54,542 nucleotides of DNA from NCBI GenBank assembly GCA_035384605.1, contig DAOOIV010000022.1:1-54542 (forward strand), written 5' to 3'. Positions 1 through 8,037 of the stretch are shown here, one piece after another. The position numbers were made by a program, and so were the translations under genes. The notes beneath the pieces were generated by a model. It saw only the letters and a list, made by a program, of their open reading frames with translations. It was not told the origin of the DNA and made no database searches. The number at the start of each line of letters is the position of its first letter. Positions within the stretch are counted from its first letter, which is position 1. This DNA comes from Phycisphaerae bacterium (lineage in GTDB: Bacteria; Planctomycetota; Phycisphaerae; UBA1845; PWPN01).

Positions 1-1
1 A

Positions 2-421
2 CCATCTGGACGGACCTTCTCGGTTAAGCCGACCGTCTCGGGGGATCGTAAATATGTGACCATGGAGCTGATTCCGACCGTCTATGCCAGTGAACTGCAA
101 GACGTGGTCGACGCGACGGGACCCATGAAACTCCCGAATATCAGCACCACCTCTATTGCGACGACGGTGACCGTCCCCGATCGCGGCTGGCTGCTCTTGG
201 GCGGCCTGAAGCAGGCCGGTGAGACCGAAGTTGAAGCGGGTGTCCCGATCCTCAGCAAGATCCCGATCCTCAAGCGGGCCTACACCAACAGGTCACGCGT
301 GAAAGACGAACGGACGCTTCTGTTGCTCGTGAAGCCAACCATCATTATTCAGGGCGAGATCGAGGAAGAGGCGTTCCCGAATCTCGTCACCGTCAACCAG
401 GGCGGCATTGGTGGAGGCTGA
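2..421 (+). CDS. Secretin (type II/IV secretion outer-membrane pore), C-terminal fragment
   Basis: The frame is open from the first bases of the window to the TGA at 419-421, so this is the 3' end (about 139 residues) of a longer gene cut by the window edge. The GTG at 56 is internal. The segment matches the C-terminal secretin domain (PF00263): a TTVTVPDRGWLLLGG strand-turn, then GVPILSKIPILKRAY, then a closing TLLLLVKPTIII strand. In this family these strands build the outer-membrane beta-barrel used by type II secretion or type IV pilus machines. No other secretion gene is adjacent, although a prepilin-like gene lies at 28.5-29.4 kb. Which secretion type it belongs to cannot be decided from the C-terminus alone. 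Confidence 0.85.
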   Translation, partial: PSGRTFSVKPTVSGDRKYVTMELIPTVYASELQDVVDATGPMKLPNISTTSIATTVTVPDRGWLLLGGLKQAGETEVEAGVPILSKIPILKRAYTNRSRVKDERTLLLLVKPTIIIQGEIEEEAFPNLVTVNQGGIGGG

Positions 422-484
422 GCGCAGCCCGAGACCGGTTGTCCGAGCGGGTCCTGCGCACGGTGTGCGTGCCGTGGCAAGCCC

Positions 485-1756
485 ATGACCAAGACGGTGC
501 CTATCCGTTTACCGTTGTTCCAGCGGTTTGACTGCCATCGGTGCGGTTACTGCTGCCGCAACCTGGTTGTCAACGTTGACGCCGATGAGCGACGGCGGAT
601 CATTTCGGCCGGCTGGGCGGCCAGACTCGCCGGGACAAGGCTTTTCGAGAGCTATCGGCTCTCCGGTCGCCGATATTACTGTCTTGCCCATCGGCCGGAG
701 GGCGGCTGCATCTTTCTTCGTCAAGACGGTCTCTGCCGGTTGCAGGCCGAGAGCGGTCGGGAAATCAAGCCGCTGGCCTGTCGCCTGTACCCTTTTGCTC
801 CAAGTCCCGGCGCGGATGTCGTACGAGTCGATCTTCGCTTCGACTGCCCCTCGGTTGCGGCAAACAAGGGACGCCCTCTGAGCGTACACGCCGCCGAGAT
901 CGCGTCGCTGGCAACCGAGATCGGGGCTCGCCCCATGTCGCATGCCCCGAGTTGGCGGGGTCAGCGAAGCTTGACGGCGCGAGAATTCACCTCCATTGCG
1001 GCGGCGTTTGAGGGTCTTCTGCGACGGGAAAGCCTGTCGATTCGGTTGCGACTGTTGGCCGGATGCCGGCTTCTCGATCTGGTTTACGGTCTGGAGATCG
1101 CGAAGGTCCGCGACGACCGGTTCGATGAGCTGATGACACTGCTGGCCGATGCGGTCTTTGAAGAGGTTCGGAAGGCCTCCCCCGGTCTGCCGTCCGCTGT
1201 CGCGCCGGCCAGGGCCGGCAAGCTGTTTCGCCAATGGGTGTTTCTCCATTCGCTGACCGAGGGGCCGCAGGATCGGGCCCTCGGCCTGGCCGGGAGGTGG
1301 ATACGTTCGTGGCGACGATACAGGGAATCCCGCAGTTTTTCGGCCGGCGGCGGCCCCATTCCCGCCTGCCGGCCCGAGTGGCCGTCAGTCCGTTTTGAGG
1401 ATCTGGGCCGGGTCGGCCCGGCCGCCGACGAGGCCCTGGAACCCATCTGTCGGTCGATGCGCGTGAAACTGGAGACCCACGCGTTTTCCGGGCCGGCCTA
1501 CTTCGGATACGAGACCTTGGCCGGTCTAACCGCCCTTTGGCTGATGCCTGCCGTTGTCGGCTGGTTTGCCCGGCTTGAGGCCTTGGCCAAAGGATTGCCT
1601 ACCCTGACCGCCGAGGCGGTGATCGGGGGGCTTCGCCAGGTACACCATACGTTCGGTATTTCGCCGGTCTTCGGCCGAATCAGCGAGCGATTCCGCCTCC
1701 GGGCGTTGGCTCGACCGGGTATCCCGGCTGCGATCCTGGCCGAGTACGGTCCCTGA
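485..1756 (+). CDS. YkgJ-family cysteine-cluster protein (putative metal or Fe-S chelating)
   Basis: The 423-residue product begins with the CxxCxxCC signature (Cys17, Cys20, Cys23, Cys24) typical of the YkgJ/PF03692 family, followed by further cysteines at 75, 84 and 99. The last is in a CRLYPF motif, which is also characteristic. These cysteines are thought to bind zinc or an iron-sulfur cluster; the substrate is unknown. The roughly 300-residue C-terminal part has no domain I recognise and makes the protein longer than a typical YkgJ protein. The gene starts 63 nt after the secretin gene in the same direction, so co-transcription is possible. The ribosome-binding site before the ATG at 485 is weak. 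There is no signal peptide, so the protein is predicted to be cytoplasmic. Confidence 0.8.
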   Translation: MTKTVPIRLPLFQRFDCHRCGYCCRNLVVNVDADERRRIISAGWAARLAGTRLFESYRLSGRRYYCLAHRPEGGCIFLRQDGLCRLQAESGREIKPLACRLYPFAPSPGADVVRVDLRFDCPSVAANKGRPLSVHAAEIASLATEIGARPMSHAPSWRGQRSLTAREFTSIAAAFEGLLRRESLSIRLRLLAGCRLLDLVYGLEIAKVRDDRFDELMTLLADAVFEEVRKASPGLPSAVAPARAGKLFRQWVFLHSLTEGPQDRALGLAGRWIRSWRRYRESRSFSAGGGPIPACRPEWPSVRFEDLGRVGPAADEALEPICRSMRVKLETHAFSGPAYFGYETLAGLTALWLMPAVVGWFARLEALAKGLPTLTAEAVIGGLRQVHHTFGISPVFGRISERFRLRALARPGIPAAILAEYGP

Positions 1757-1793
1757 CGACGGGGCGACAGACAGCTTGTGTCGACCTGCCCGA

Positions 1794-1823
1794 TTGCCAA
1801 CCCTGTCCGACCCGTGGTAACAT
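1794..1823 (+). promoter_or_regulatory. Candidate sigma70-type promoter for the sugar-phosphate isomerase gene
   Basis: TTGCCA (1794-1799) and TAACAT (1818-1823) are separated by 18 bp in the 221-bp gap between the Cys-cluster gene and the isomerase gene. This would give a leader of roughly 150 nt. Inferred from motif match only. Confidence 0.3.
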
Positions 1824-1977
1824 TTGCGGCCTGAATAGGCTGGCGGCAGGCGGTTTCGGCCCGAACAAGAAGTATGAGGTTCTTACGGGCGATTTGTGCC
1901 GCTGGGTTGAAGTGCGGATTCGCAGGGGCGCCGGCTTGGGCGCCGGTTGGTCTTCGTTGATGAAAGGATGGCCTGAA

Positions 1978-3015
1978 ATGGCACGACCCGTCACGCTGTT
2001 CACCGGTCAATGGGCGGATTTGAAGTTCGATGTCATCTGCAAGAAGGCTAAGAAACTCGGCTACGATGGGATCGAACTGCCTTGCTGGGGAGATCACTTC
2101 GAGGTCAGCAAGGCTCTCGAGGACCGCAGCTACTGTAAACGGAAATGGGAGGTGCTGCAAAAGAACGGTCTGGCCTGCTACGCGATCAGCAACCATCTGG
2201 TTGGCCAAGCGGTCTGCGACCTCATCGACGAGCGCCACAAATCGATCCTTCCGCCGCACGTTTGGGGCGATGGGAAGCCCGAAGGCGTCCGCACCCGGGC
2301 CGCCGCCGAGATGATGGACACGGCCCGCGCCGCCCGCAAGTTCTTCGATGCCGCCCCGGGCACCGTTAAGAAGAACCTGAAGCGCGTGGTCGTTAACGGT
2401 TTCACCGGCAGCAGCATCTGGTACCTGCTCTATTCCTTCCCCCCGGTCCTGCCCGGTCAGATCGACGCGGGCTACAAGGATTTCGCCAAGCGATTCATTC
2501 CCATCCTTGATGTGTTCGATCGGGAGGATGTCTACTTCGGACTGGAAGTTCATCCCACCGAGATCGCGTTTGACATCGCTTCCGCCGCTCGAGCGATCGA
2601 GGCGGTTAAAGGGCACAAGCGATTCGGCTTCAACTATGATCCCAGCCACTTCGGCTATCAGGGGGTCGACTACGTTCGGTTCCTCAGGGAGTTTGGCGAC
2701 CGGATTTTCCACGTGCACATGAAAGACGTGTATTGGTCGAGTACGCCGACACGAGCGGGGGTGTTCGGCGGGCACCTGGACTTCGGGCACCCGGACCGTT
2801 CGTGGGAATTCCGGTCGCTTGGCCATGGCTGCATCAATTTCGAAGAGATCATTCGAACGCTGAACCAAATCGGTTATGACGGCCCGCTGTCCGTGGAATG
2901 GGAGGATGCCGGCATGGACCGCGAGCACGGTGCTGCCGAGGCCTGCGCGTTCGTCCGCAAGGTCGATTTTCCCTCGTCCCAGATTGTCTTCGACGCGCAG
3001 TTCGCCAAGAAATGA
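1978..3015 (+). CDS. Sugar phosphate isomerase/epimerase (xylose isomerase-like TIM barrel)
   Basis: The product is 345 residues if translation starts at the ATG at 1978, which follows an AAAGGA-like ribosome-binding site. An upstream in-frame start at 1894 would add 28 residues of unlikely composition. The sequence has the AP-endonuclease-2/xylose-isomerase barrel pattern (PF01261): an N-terminal YDGIELP strand, HPTEIAFD, FNYDPSHFGYQG, HVHMKDVYW and SVEWEDAG near the C-terminus. The acidic and histidine residues in these motifs normally bind a divalent metal for aldose-ketose isomerisation or epimerisation. Members are very abundant in planctomycetes and act in inositol or rare-sugar catabolism. 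The actual substrate cannot be told. It is cytoplasmic and followed by a terminator-like hairpin, so it is probably monocistronic. Confidence 0.85.
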   Translation: MARPVTLFTGQWADLKFDVICKKAKKLGYDGIELPCWGDHFEVSKALEDRSYCKRKWEVLQKNGLACYAISNHLVGQAVCDLIDERHKSILPPHVWGDGKPEGVRTRAAAEMMDTARAARKFFDAAPGTVKKNLKRVVVNGFTGSSIWYLLYSFPPVLPGQIDAGYKDFAKRFIPILDVFDREDVYFGLEVHPTEIAFDIASAARAIEAVKGHKRFGFNYDPSHFGYQGVDYVRFLREFGDRIFHVHMKDVYWSSTPTRAGVFGGHLDFGHPDRSWEFRSLGHGCINFEEIIRTLNQIGYDGPLSVEWEDAGMDREHGAAEACAFVRKVDFPSSQIVFDAQFAKK

Positions 3016-3065
3016 GGGGCATGATGCGAAACCCGTCTTTCCCGGCGGGACCATAGGCAACGGCA

Positions 3066-3100
3066 AAAGCCTGCGGACCTGCGTCTGCAGGCTTTCTTCT
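3066..3100 (+). terminator. Intrinsic terminator of the sugar-phosphate isomerase gene
   Basis: Fifty bases after the stop codon, AAAGCCTGC (3066-3074) pairs with the complementary segment ending at 3094 (GCAGGCTTT). It is followed by a T-rich run (TTTCTTCTT). This is the layout of a Rho-independent terminator. Confidence 0.7.
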
Positions 3101-3349
3101 TGTCGTCATCACGTCAGAAACGGCAGTTTGGGAAAGATGTCCTCCGATAGCGCGGGGTCGGGAAGGCTTCGTCTCGGCCGATCAGCGTCCACATCGAAGG
3201 CGGAAGTAACGGTTATTCGCCGAGGTGACCAGAAGGCATTCTACCCCTCGTTATGGGGGCATCACCGCCCAATCGAAAACAGGAGAAACCGGGCTGTTGA
3301 TAGCCGCACGAGTATGTGCTTGGTTTTCTTTTGAATCCCGTTGTCCGTA

Positions 3350-3486
3350 AAGAGTTATCGATTGCCAAAAGGGCTGTCGCGACCGCTGAGCGGGCTCACG
3401 ACGCATCGCCGCCACCTAGGATAACTTCCTAAGCGTCAGCGCTTCCATGGATGCCCATAGCGGTCGCGTGTCTCTTAGCAACTCTT
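3350..3486. other. Structured intergenic element with nested inverted repeats
   Basis: This lies inside the 938-bp gap 3016-3953, which has no convincing gene. AAGAGTT (3350-3356) pairs with AACTCTT (3480-3486), and inside it CGCGACCGCT (3378-3387) pairs exactly with AGCGGTCGCG (3459-3468). The 70-nt interior holds smaller self-complementary pieces such as TAGGATAACTTCCTA. It could be a small structured RNA, a protein-binding region or the relic of a mobile element. I do not recognise it as any known RNA family. Confidence 0.4.
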
Positions 3487-3774
3487 CAGAATTCGATTAC
3501 TCTGATGCGTATCATTTTCTGGCAAATATAGTGGATGGTGATCGGGGTGCGCCATTATCGGACCGAACCCGTGGTGCTGTTATTGGAGGTGACAGATGAT
3601 TGGGTCGTGGGGGCACTTTGGCAAGGTGCGCAACGGGAGAAAGGTGGTAACTTGGGTGATTAAGATGAGCCCCATGTGAGACATACGCAATTTTTGCGCT
3701 TTGTCTTCTTTGAGAAGGCGGATGCCTGCAACTACAAAATCGGGTGGTTGTACCGAAGTTCGGGCAAAAAACTC

Positions 3775-3804
3775 TTGAAAAAAAAGCGCGATTGCTGCTA
3801 CACT
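3775..3804 (+). promoter_or_regulatory. Candidate sigma70-type promoter upstream of the SDR/acyltransferase pair
   Basis: TTGAAA (3775-3780) and TACACT (3799-3804) are spaced by 18 bp in an A-rich stretch that is clearly more AT-rich than its surroundings. It is 150 bp upstream of the SDR start at 3954. Inferred from sequence match only. Confidence 0.4.
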
Positions 3805-3953
3805 GACATCCCGCAGTGTGGCATTGAGGAGGAGTGGTACGAAGGACTTGAAACGGGAAAGTTGCGGACAGCTCGCGAAATCGACTGGTTGGCGGCTTGC
3901 GGTTTGCGGCCTGTCAGGACCGCGGGCGTGTCGACAGGGGGAGGTCGATTGAG

Positions 3954-5081
3954 ATGGCCAAAGAGATACTCATCACGGGAGCGAGTGGTTTTCTTGGTCG
4001 AGCACTGGCCAAGGGTCTGCTCTTGGAGAGCGACGACACGCTTCACGTGCTTGTCAGGTCTGACAAGGCTGAGTGCACCCTGAGGCGCCATTTCGGCGAT
4101 CTTGTTTCGTCGCGCGTGCATTTTGTTCGAGGGGATATCACCGAATCGGGTTGTGGGGTCGAGCAGGAGGTCCGGACACGACTCAACGGCAAGATCGACG
4201 AGCTGTGGCATCTGGCGGCCTCCACGACGTTCGATGACACCAGGGCGGACGAGATACGCCGGGCGAACGTGGGCGGTACGGAAAACATCCTGTCGCTGGC
4301 AAGGCATTTCGACAGGCTGGACCGGTTCTACTATATGAGCACGGCCTACGTCTGCGGGAAACGCACGGACGTCATCGACGAGGACAACATTGACGCCAGT
4401 GAGGGTTTCAAGAACGTCTACGAGAACACCAAGTGGCAGTGCGAAAGGATCGTACGAGCTTCGGGGCTGCCTTTCACGATCATTCGCCCGAGTATTCTGG
4501 TCGGCGACTCACGAAACGGCGACTCGATGGGTGAAGCGAGGATGATGTACGGCTATCTGCTCGCCCTTTACCATGCGGCCCTTCACGCCGTCGGGGGGAG
4601 CGCTGAATACTCCCGGTATTGGCACCGGGCGGCCACAGGCCGATGGATCAACGTGAATGCGCGGCTGTACGGCTCGGGCGACGTGACCAAGAACGTGGTC
4701 ACCGTCGATGATGTCATACGGGTTTGCATGGCAATCCGGGCCTCAGGGAGTCTGGCCGAGAATCAGACGTTCAATGTGGTCAACAGTCGCAACCTTCCGA
4801 TCGCGTACATCGTTGATTCAATGCAGCGAGCGATGCGGCTCGCCGGTTATTACTATGATGCCTCGTTGCCGCCGACGGGTCTGGTGACGGACAACAAGGT
4901 CGAGCGGGCCGCGTATCGGAGTACGCGTCCATTTTTTCCCTATGCCAAGTACACGGAGCCCAGTTGGGTCTGCAATCACCGCCCGATTTCGGACGTGTCT
5001 CGCGTGACGATGACTGAGGAGCTGTTTGACTTTCTGATGCGGCGGTTCGTGGAGGACACGCTCGTGTCCAATGCTCGGTGA
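3954..5081 (+). CDS. Extended SDR, NAD(P)-dependent reductase/epimerase (thioester-reductase-like)
   Basis: The 375-residue protein starts at the ATG at 3954 behind a GGGGAGG ribosome-binding site. An earlier in-frame start at 3897 is less likely. The Rossmann glycine motif GASGFLG is at residues 9-15 and the catalytic Tyr-xxx-Lys (YENTK) at Y156/K160, preceded by the MST active-site Ser/Thr strand. The N-terminal half resembles the NAD_binding_4/male-sterility group, which includes fatty acyl-CoA reductases and thioester reductases, rather than sugar epimerases. The last 11 bases overlap the next gene, a DUF2156 acyltransferase-like protein, so the two are probably translated together and may act on the same acyl or lipid substrate. 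That functional link is inference. Confidence 0.8.
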   Translation: MAKEILITGASGFLGRALAKGLLLESDDTLHVLVRSDKAECTLRRHFGDLVSSRVHFVRGDITESGCGVEQEVRTRLNGKIDELWHLAASTTFDDTRADEIRRANVGGTENILSLARHFDRLDRFYYMSTAYVCGKRTDVIDEDNIDASEGFKNVYENTKWQCERIVRASGLPFTIIRPSILVGDSRNGDSMGEARMMYGYLLALYHAALHAVGGSAEYSRYWHRAATGRWINVNARLYGSGDVTKNVVTVDDVIRVCMAIRASGSLAENQTFNVVNSRNLPIAYIVDSMQRAMRLAGYYYDASLPPTGLVTDNKVERAAYRSTRPFFPYAKYTEPSWVCNHRPISDVSRVTMTEELFDFLMRRFVEDTLVSNAR

Positions 5082-6054
5082 CACCGTGCAGCGTTTCTCG
5101 TTTCAGCAGCGGCTCGACTATCTTCGGCAGTTCGGCACACACTGCATGGCCTACTCCACGCTCCAACCGGGCATGCGGTACCACGACATGCCGGCCGTGG
5201 GTTATATTGCCTACCGGCAGTATTGCGGGACGCGTTTTGTCCTGGGAGACCCCGTCTGCGCGTTTGCCGATATACCTCGGATCGTGGGAGAGGTCCTTCG
5301 CGAGCACCCTCAGACCTGTTTTGTCCAGATCCGTGAGCACACCGCGACGATGCTCCGCGATGAATTCGGTTTGCGTTCTCTGCACATGGGCGTGGAGACG
5401 CTGTTGCCGCTGGCCCGCTGGAACCTGACCGGCAAGAGAAAACAGGTGGTCAGAACGGCCCGCAACCAGGCCATGGAACGTGGCATCACCGTTGAGGAGG
5501 ACGGCAGCAGCCCGCGTGAGGAGCTCGCGCGAATCTCCGAGGAATGGCTGGGCACCAGGCGGGTCAAGAGCAGGCAAATGTCTTTTCTCGTGCGACCGTT
5601 TGACATGCAGCTCAACGGGGACACCCGCATGTTCGTTGCCCGGCGCGACGGACGACTGACGGGTTTTGCCGTGTTCGACCCCATCTACTCGCAGGGCCGA
5701 GTCATCGGGTACACGCCGGATATCACGAGGTCGAGCCAGGATTTCAGACAGGGGGTCTATTACTGCCTGGTTACCGCCGCTGCCGAACGATTCAAGGAGG
5801 AGGGCGCCGAGATTCTCAACCTTGGTCTTTCGCCGCTGGCCGTCAATAACGGTACCCCTCGCTCGGAAAGCCGGCTGGTGACTCTCGGCTTGGAGCTGCT
5901 CTTTGAACGAGGCAACCGCTTCTACAATTTCAAGGGCGTATGTTTCACCAAGTCCCGGTTTTGTGGTACCGAGATTCCGGTCTTCTTCTCGCACCCCAAC
6001 CGCTACCCTTTCCGCGAGATTCTCTCGGTGCTGAGTCTGTCCAACGTGCTGTGA
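5071..6054 (+). CDS. DUF2156 / phosphatidylglycerol lysyltransferase C-terminal-like acyltransferase
   Basis: The 327-residue product matches the soluble C-terminal catalytic part of LPG synthase (MprF-like, PF09924), a tandem GNAT-fold enzyme. Visible hallmarks are an early MPAVGYIAYRQY strand followed by a VLGDPVC-like motif, the RKQVVRTARNQA helix, RMFVARRDGRLTGFAVF, and a C-terminal segment (residues 287-294) before GVCFTKSRF. Full-length MprF proteins carry an N-terminal flippase of many membrane helices. None is present here, so lysinylation of lipid in the MprF manner is uncertain. Stand-alone DUF2156 proteins are known but mostly uncharacterised. The start overlaps the upstream SDR gene by 11 bp, indicating one operon. 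Confidence 0.75.
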   Translation: MLGDTVQRFSFQQRLDYLRQFGTHCMAYSTLQPGMRYHDMPAVGYIAYRQYCGTRFVLGDPVCAFADIPRIVGEVLREHPQTCFVQIREHTATMLRDEFGLRSLHMGVETLLPLARWNLTGKRKQVVRTARNQAMERGITVEEDGSSPREELARISEEWLGTRRVKSRQMSFLVRPFDMQLNGDTRMFVARRDGRLTGFAVFDPIYSQGRVIGYTPDITRSSQDFRQGVYYCLVTAAAERFKEEGAEILNLGLSPLAVNNGTPRSESRLVTLGLELLFERGNRFYNFKGVCFTKSRFCGTEIPVFFSHPNRYPFREILSVLSLSNVL

Positions 6055-6183
6055 TACCGCCACTCGGGCAAGCATGGCAGGATGGCTCATTCTGCGGGCG
6101 TGTTGTGTCTTCGCCGCGCGGTGATACACTGTTGAGCCGACGACGGACGTTCTTGTCGCCTTTCCGCTTGTTGGAGGCTTTCC

Positions 6184-7812
6184 ATGGCCACAATGGTCAA
6201 CTCACCCGCGCCCGTCTTCCCGCGGACCGAAGAGATTCCCGAAAACCTCAGGATCGGCTATTACGAGGCCGGGGCCCGTTACCTGATCGATGGGCGGGTA
6301 CATACCTGGACAGGGCCGTGCGAGGAGGTGTTGTCGCCCGTTTGCGTGGCGGGTGCCGACGGGGCGGTGCAATACAGGCTGGGGCACTACCCGCTGATGG
6401 CCGAGGCCGAGTCGCTTCAGGCTCTCGATGCGGCCTGTAAGGCTTACGCGAAGGGTTGCGGCGACTGGCCGACGATGTCCGTTGCGGATCGCATCCGTCA
6501 CGTGGAGGCGTTCATGCCGCGCATGCAGGCGGTTCGCGACGAGGTGGTCAAGCTGCTCATGTGGGAGATCGGCAAGACCCTGCCCGACGCAACCAAGGAG
6601 TTCGATCGCACGCTCGAGTACGTCGCCGATACCATTGACGCACTCAAGGATCTGGACCGCATCAGTTCGCGGTTCGCGGTCGAGCAGGGATTCGTGGCCC
6701 AGGTTCGCCGCAGCCCGCTTGGTGTGGTACTGTGCATGGGGCCGTACAACTACCCGCTCAATGAGACGTTCACGACGTTGATCCCGGCCCTGATCATGGG
6801 CAACACGGTCATCTTCAAGCCGCCGAAATACGGTGTGCTTCTGCACGCGCCGCTCCTGCAGGCTTTTGCCGATTCCTTCCCGCCCGGCGTGGTGAACACG
6901 GTTTACGGAGACGGACCGGTCGTTGTCGGGCCCTTGATGACCAGCGGCCGGGTCGACGTGCTGGCGTTCATCGGTTCGGCCAGAGTCGCATCCATCCTCA
7001 AGCATCAGCACCCGCGGCCCAACCGCCTGCGGTGCGTTCTCGGTCTGGAGGCCAAGAACGCGGCCGTTGTCCTGCCCGATGCCGATCTCGATCTGGCGGT
7101 CAAGGAGTGCCTGTTGGGCGCAACGTCGTACAACGGCCAGCGGTGCACGGCGATTAAGATCATTTTTGTTCAGCGCCGTCTGGCCGAGACGTTCTGCGGC
7201 AAGTTCTGCGACGCGCTCGGCAAACTGAAAGTCGGCATGCCCTGGGAGGAGGGGGTCACGATCACGCCGCTGCCGGAACAGGGTAAGCCCGAGTGGCTGG
7301 CCGAACTGGTAAGCGATGCCGTTACCGCTGGTGCTCGGGTGATCAATGAGGCCGGCGGGACGATCGACCACACGATGTACTATCCGGCGGTTGTCTACCC
7401 CGCCAAGCCGGACATGCGCATTTGCCAGGTCGAGCAGTTCGGGCCGGTCACGCCGATCGTGCCGTACGACGATGAACAGGAGGTCATCGACTGGCTGACC
7501 GAGTCGCCTTACGGCCAGCAGGTGGCCTTGTTCGGCTCGGATCCCGAGCAGTTGAGCGAAATCATCGATTCGGCCGTCAACCAGGTGTGCCGGGTGAACC
7601 TCAACAGCCAGTGTCAACGCGGGCCGGACAAGTTCCCCTTCACCGGCCGCAAGGACTCGGCCGAGGGAACGCTGTCGGTCTCGGATGCTCTGAGGGTGTT
7701 CTCGATTCGCAGCCTGGTTGCCGCCAAGGCCACCGACTACAACGAGCAGATCATCTCGAAGATCGTGATCGGACGTCACTCGCGCTTTCTGTCGACGGAT
7801 TTCATTTTCTAG
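6184..7812 (+). CDS. gapN: NADP-dependent glyceraldehyde-3-phosphate dehydrogenase, non-phosphorylating (aldehyde dehydrogenase superfamily)
   Basis: The 542-residue protein has the complete aldehyde dehydrogenase fold: the GPYNYPLNE loop (about 186-194), FKPPKY cofactor loop with Lys212, the general-base Glu289 in GLEAKN, and the nucleophile Cys321 in GQRCTAIK. The GPYNYPLNE variant and the length are as in the plant-type GapN/ALDH11 group, which oxidises glyceraldehyde 3-phosphate directly to 3-phosphoglycerate and makes NADPH. The substrate is therefore a good but not certain call. The ATG at 6184 follows a GGAGG ribosome-binding site. The gene lies 129 bp after the DUF2156 gene. A family-2 repeat lies about 50 bp downstream. 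Confidence 0.82.
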   Translation: MATMVNSPAPVFPRTEEIPENLRIGYYEAGARYLIDGRVHTWTGPCEEVLSPVCVAGADGAVQYRLGHYPLMAEAESLQALDAACKAYAKGCGDWPTMSVADRIRHVEAFMPRMQAVRDEVVKLLMWEIGKTLPDATKEFDRTLEYVADTIDALKDLDRISSRFAVEQGFVAQVRRSPLGVVLCMGPYNYPLNETFTTLIPALIMGNTVIFKPPKYGVLLHAPLLQAFADSFPPGVVNTVYGDGPVVVGPLMTSGRVDVLAFIGSARVASILKHQHPRPNRLRCVLGLEAKNAAVVLPDADLDLAVKECLLGATSYNGQRCTAIKIIFVQRRLAETFCGKFCDALGKLKVGMPWEEGVTITPLPEQGKPEWLAELVSDAVTAGARVINEAGGTIDHTMYYPAVVYPAKPDMRICQVEQFGPVTPIVPYDDEQEVIDWLTESPYGQQVALFGSDPEQLSEIIDSAVNQVCRVNLNSQCQRGPDKFPFTGRKDSAEGTLSVSDALRVFSIRSLVAAKATDYNEQIISKIVIGRHSRFLSTDFIF

Positions 7813-7864
7813 ACTGCCAGGCTCTTCGGCTGTTAGACTTTTAGAACCTTGCGGCCGGATATCT

Positions 7865-7937
7865 GTGCGGCTTGCGCGCATGTTTCCGGATCACAGAGCC
7901 CTTGGACTGCGGCCCGCAAAAAGGCGGTCCGCCTTAG
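7865..7937. repeat. Dispersed repeat family 2, copy a
   Basis: A 73-bp segment in the 225-bp gap between gapN and the second SDR gene. It shares GCGCGCATGTTTC, GGATCxCAGA, and a CCGCAAAAAGGCGGTCCGCC block with copies at 26891-26976 and 45547-45630. The block AAGGCG/CGCCTT forms a hairpin that is followed by T5 when read on the minus strand. The 5' part seen in the other two copies (GTCGCAACTGG) is missing here. Confidence 0.75.
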
Positions 7938-8037
7938 GATAGGTGGTAGGCCGAGGCATGACGATGAAGGACGGCACTATCGAATTCGTTGCCCTCAGCT
8001 TCTTCCGAATAGTCTAACGGCCTAACAGTCTGACAGT

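Noticed and set aside
1498..3066. Long minus-strand open frame (522 codons) opposite the sugar-phosphate isomerase
   Set aside because: No ribosome-binding site or domain. The plus-strand frame has clear isomerase motifs; long antisense frames are expected in GC-rich DNA.
3676..4083. 135-codon open frame in the gap before the SDR gene
   Set aside because: It overlaps the start of the SDR gene in another frame, has no domain or ribosome-binding site, and spans the promoter-like sequence.
6202..7881. Long minus-strand open frame (559 codons) opposite gapN
   Set aside because: Shadow of the aldehyde dehydrogenase, which has all catalytic motifs on the plus strand.
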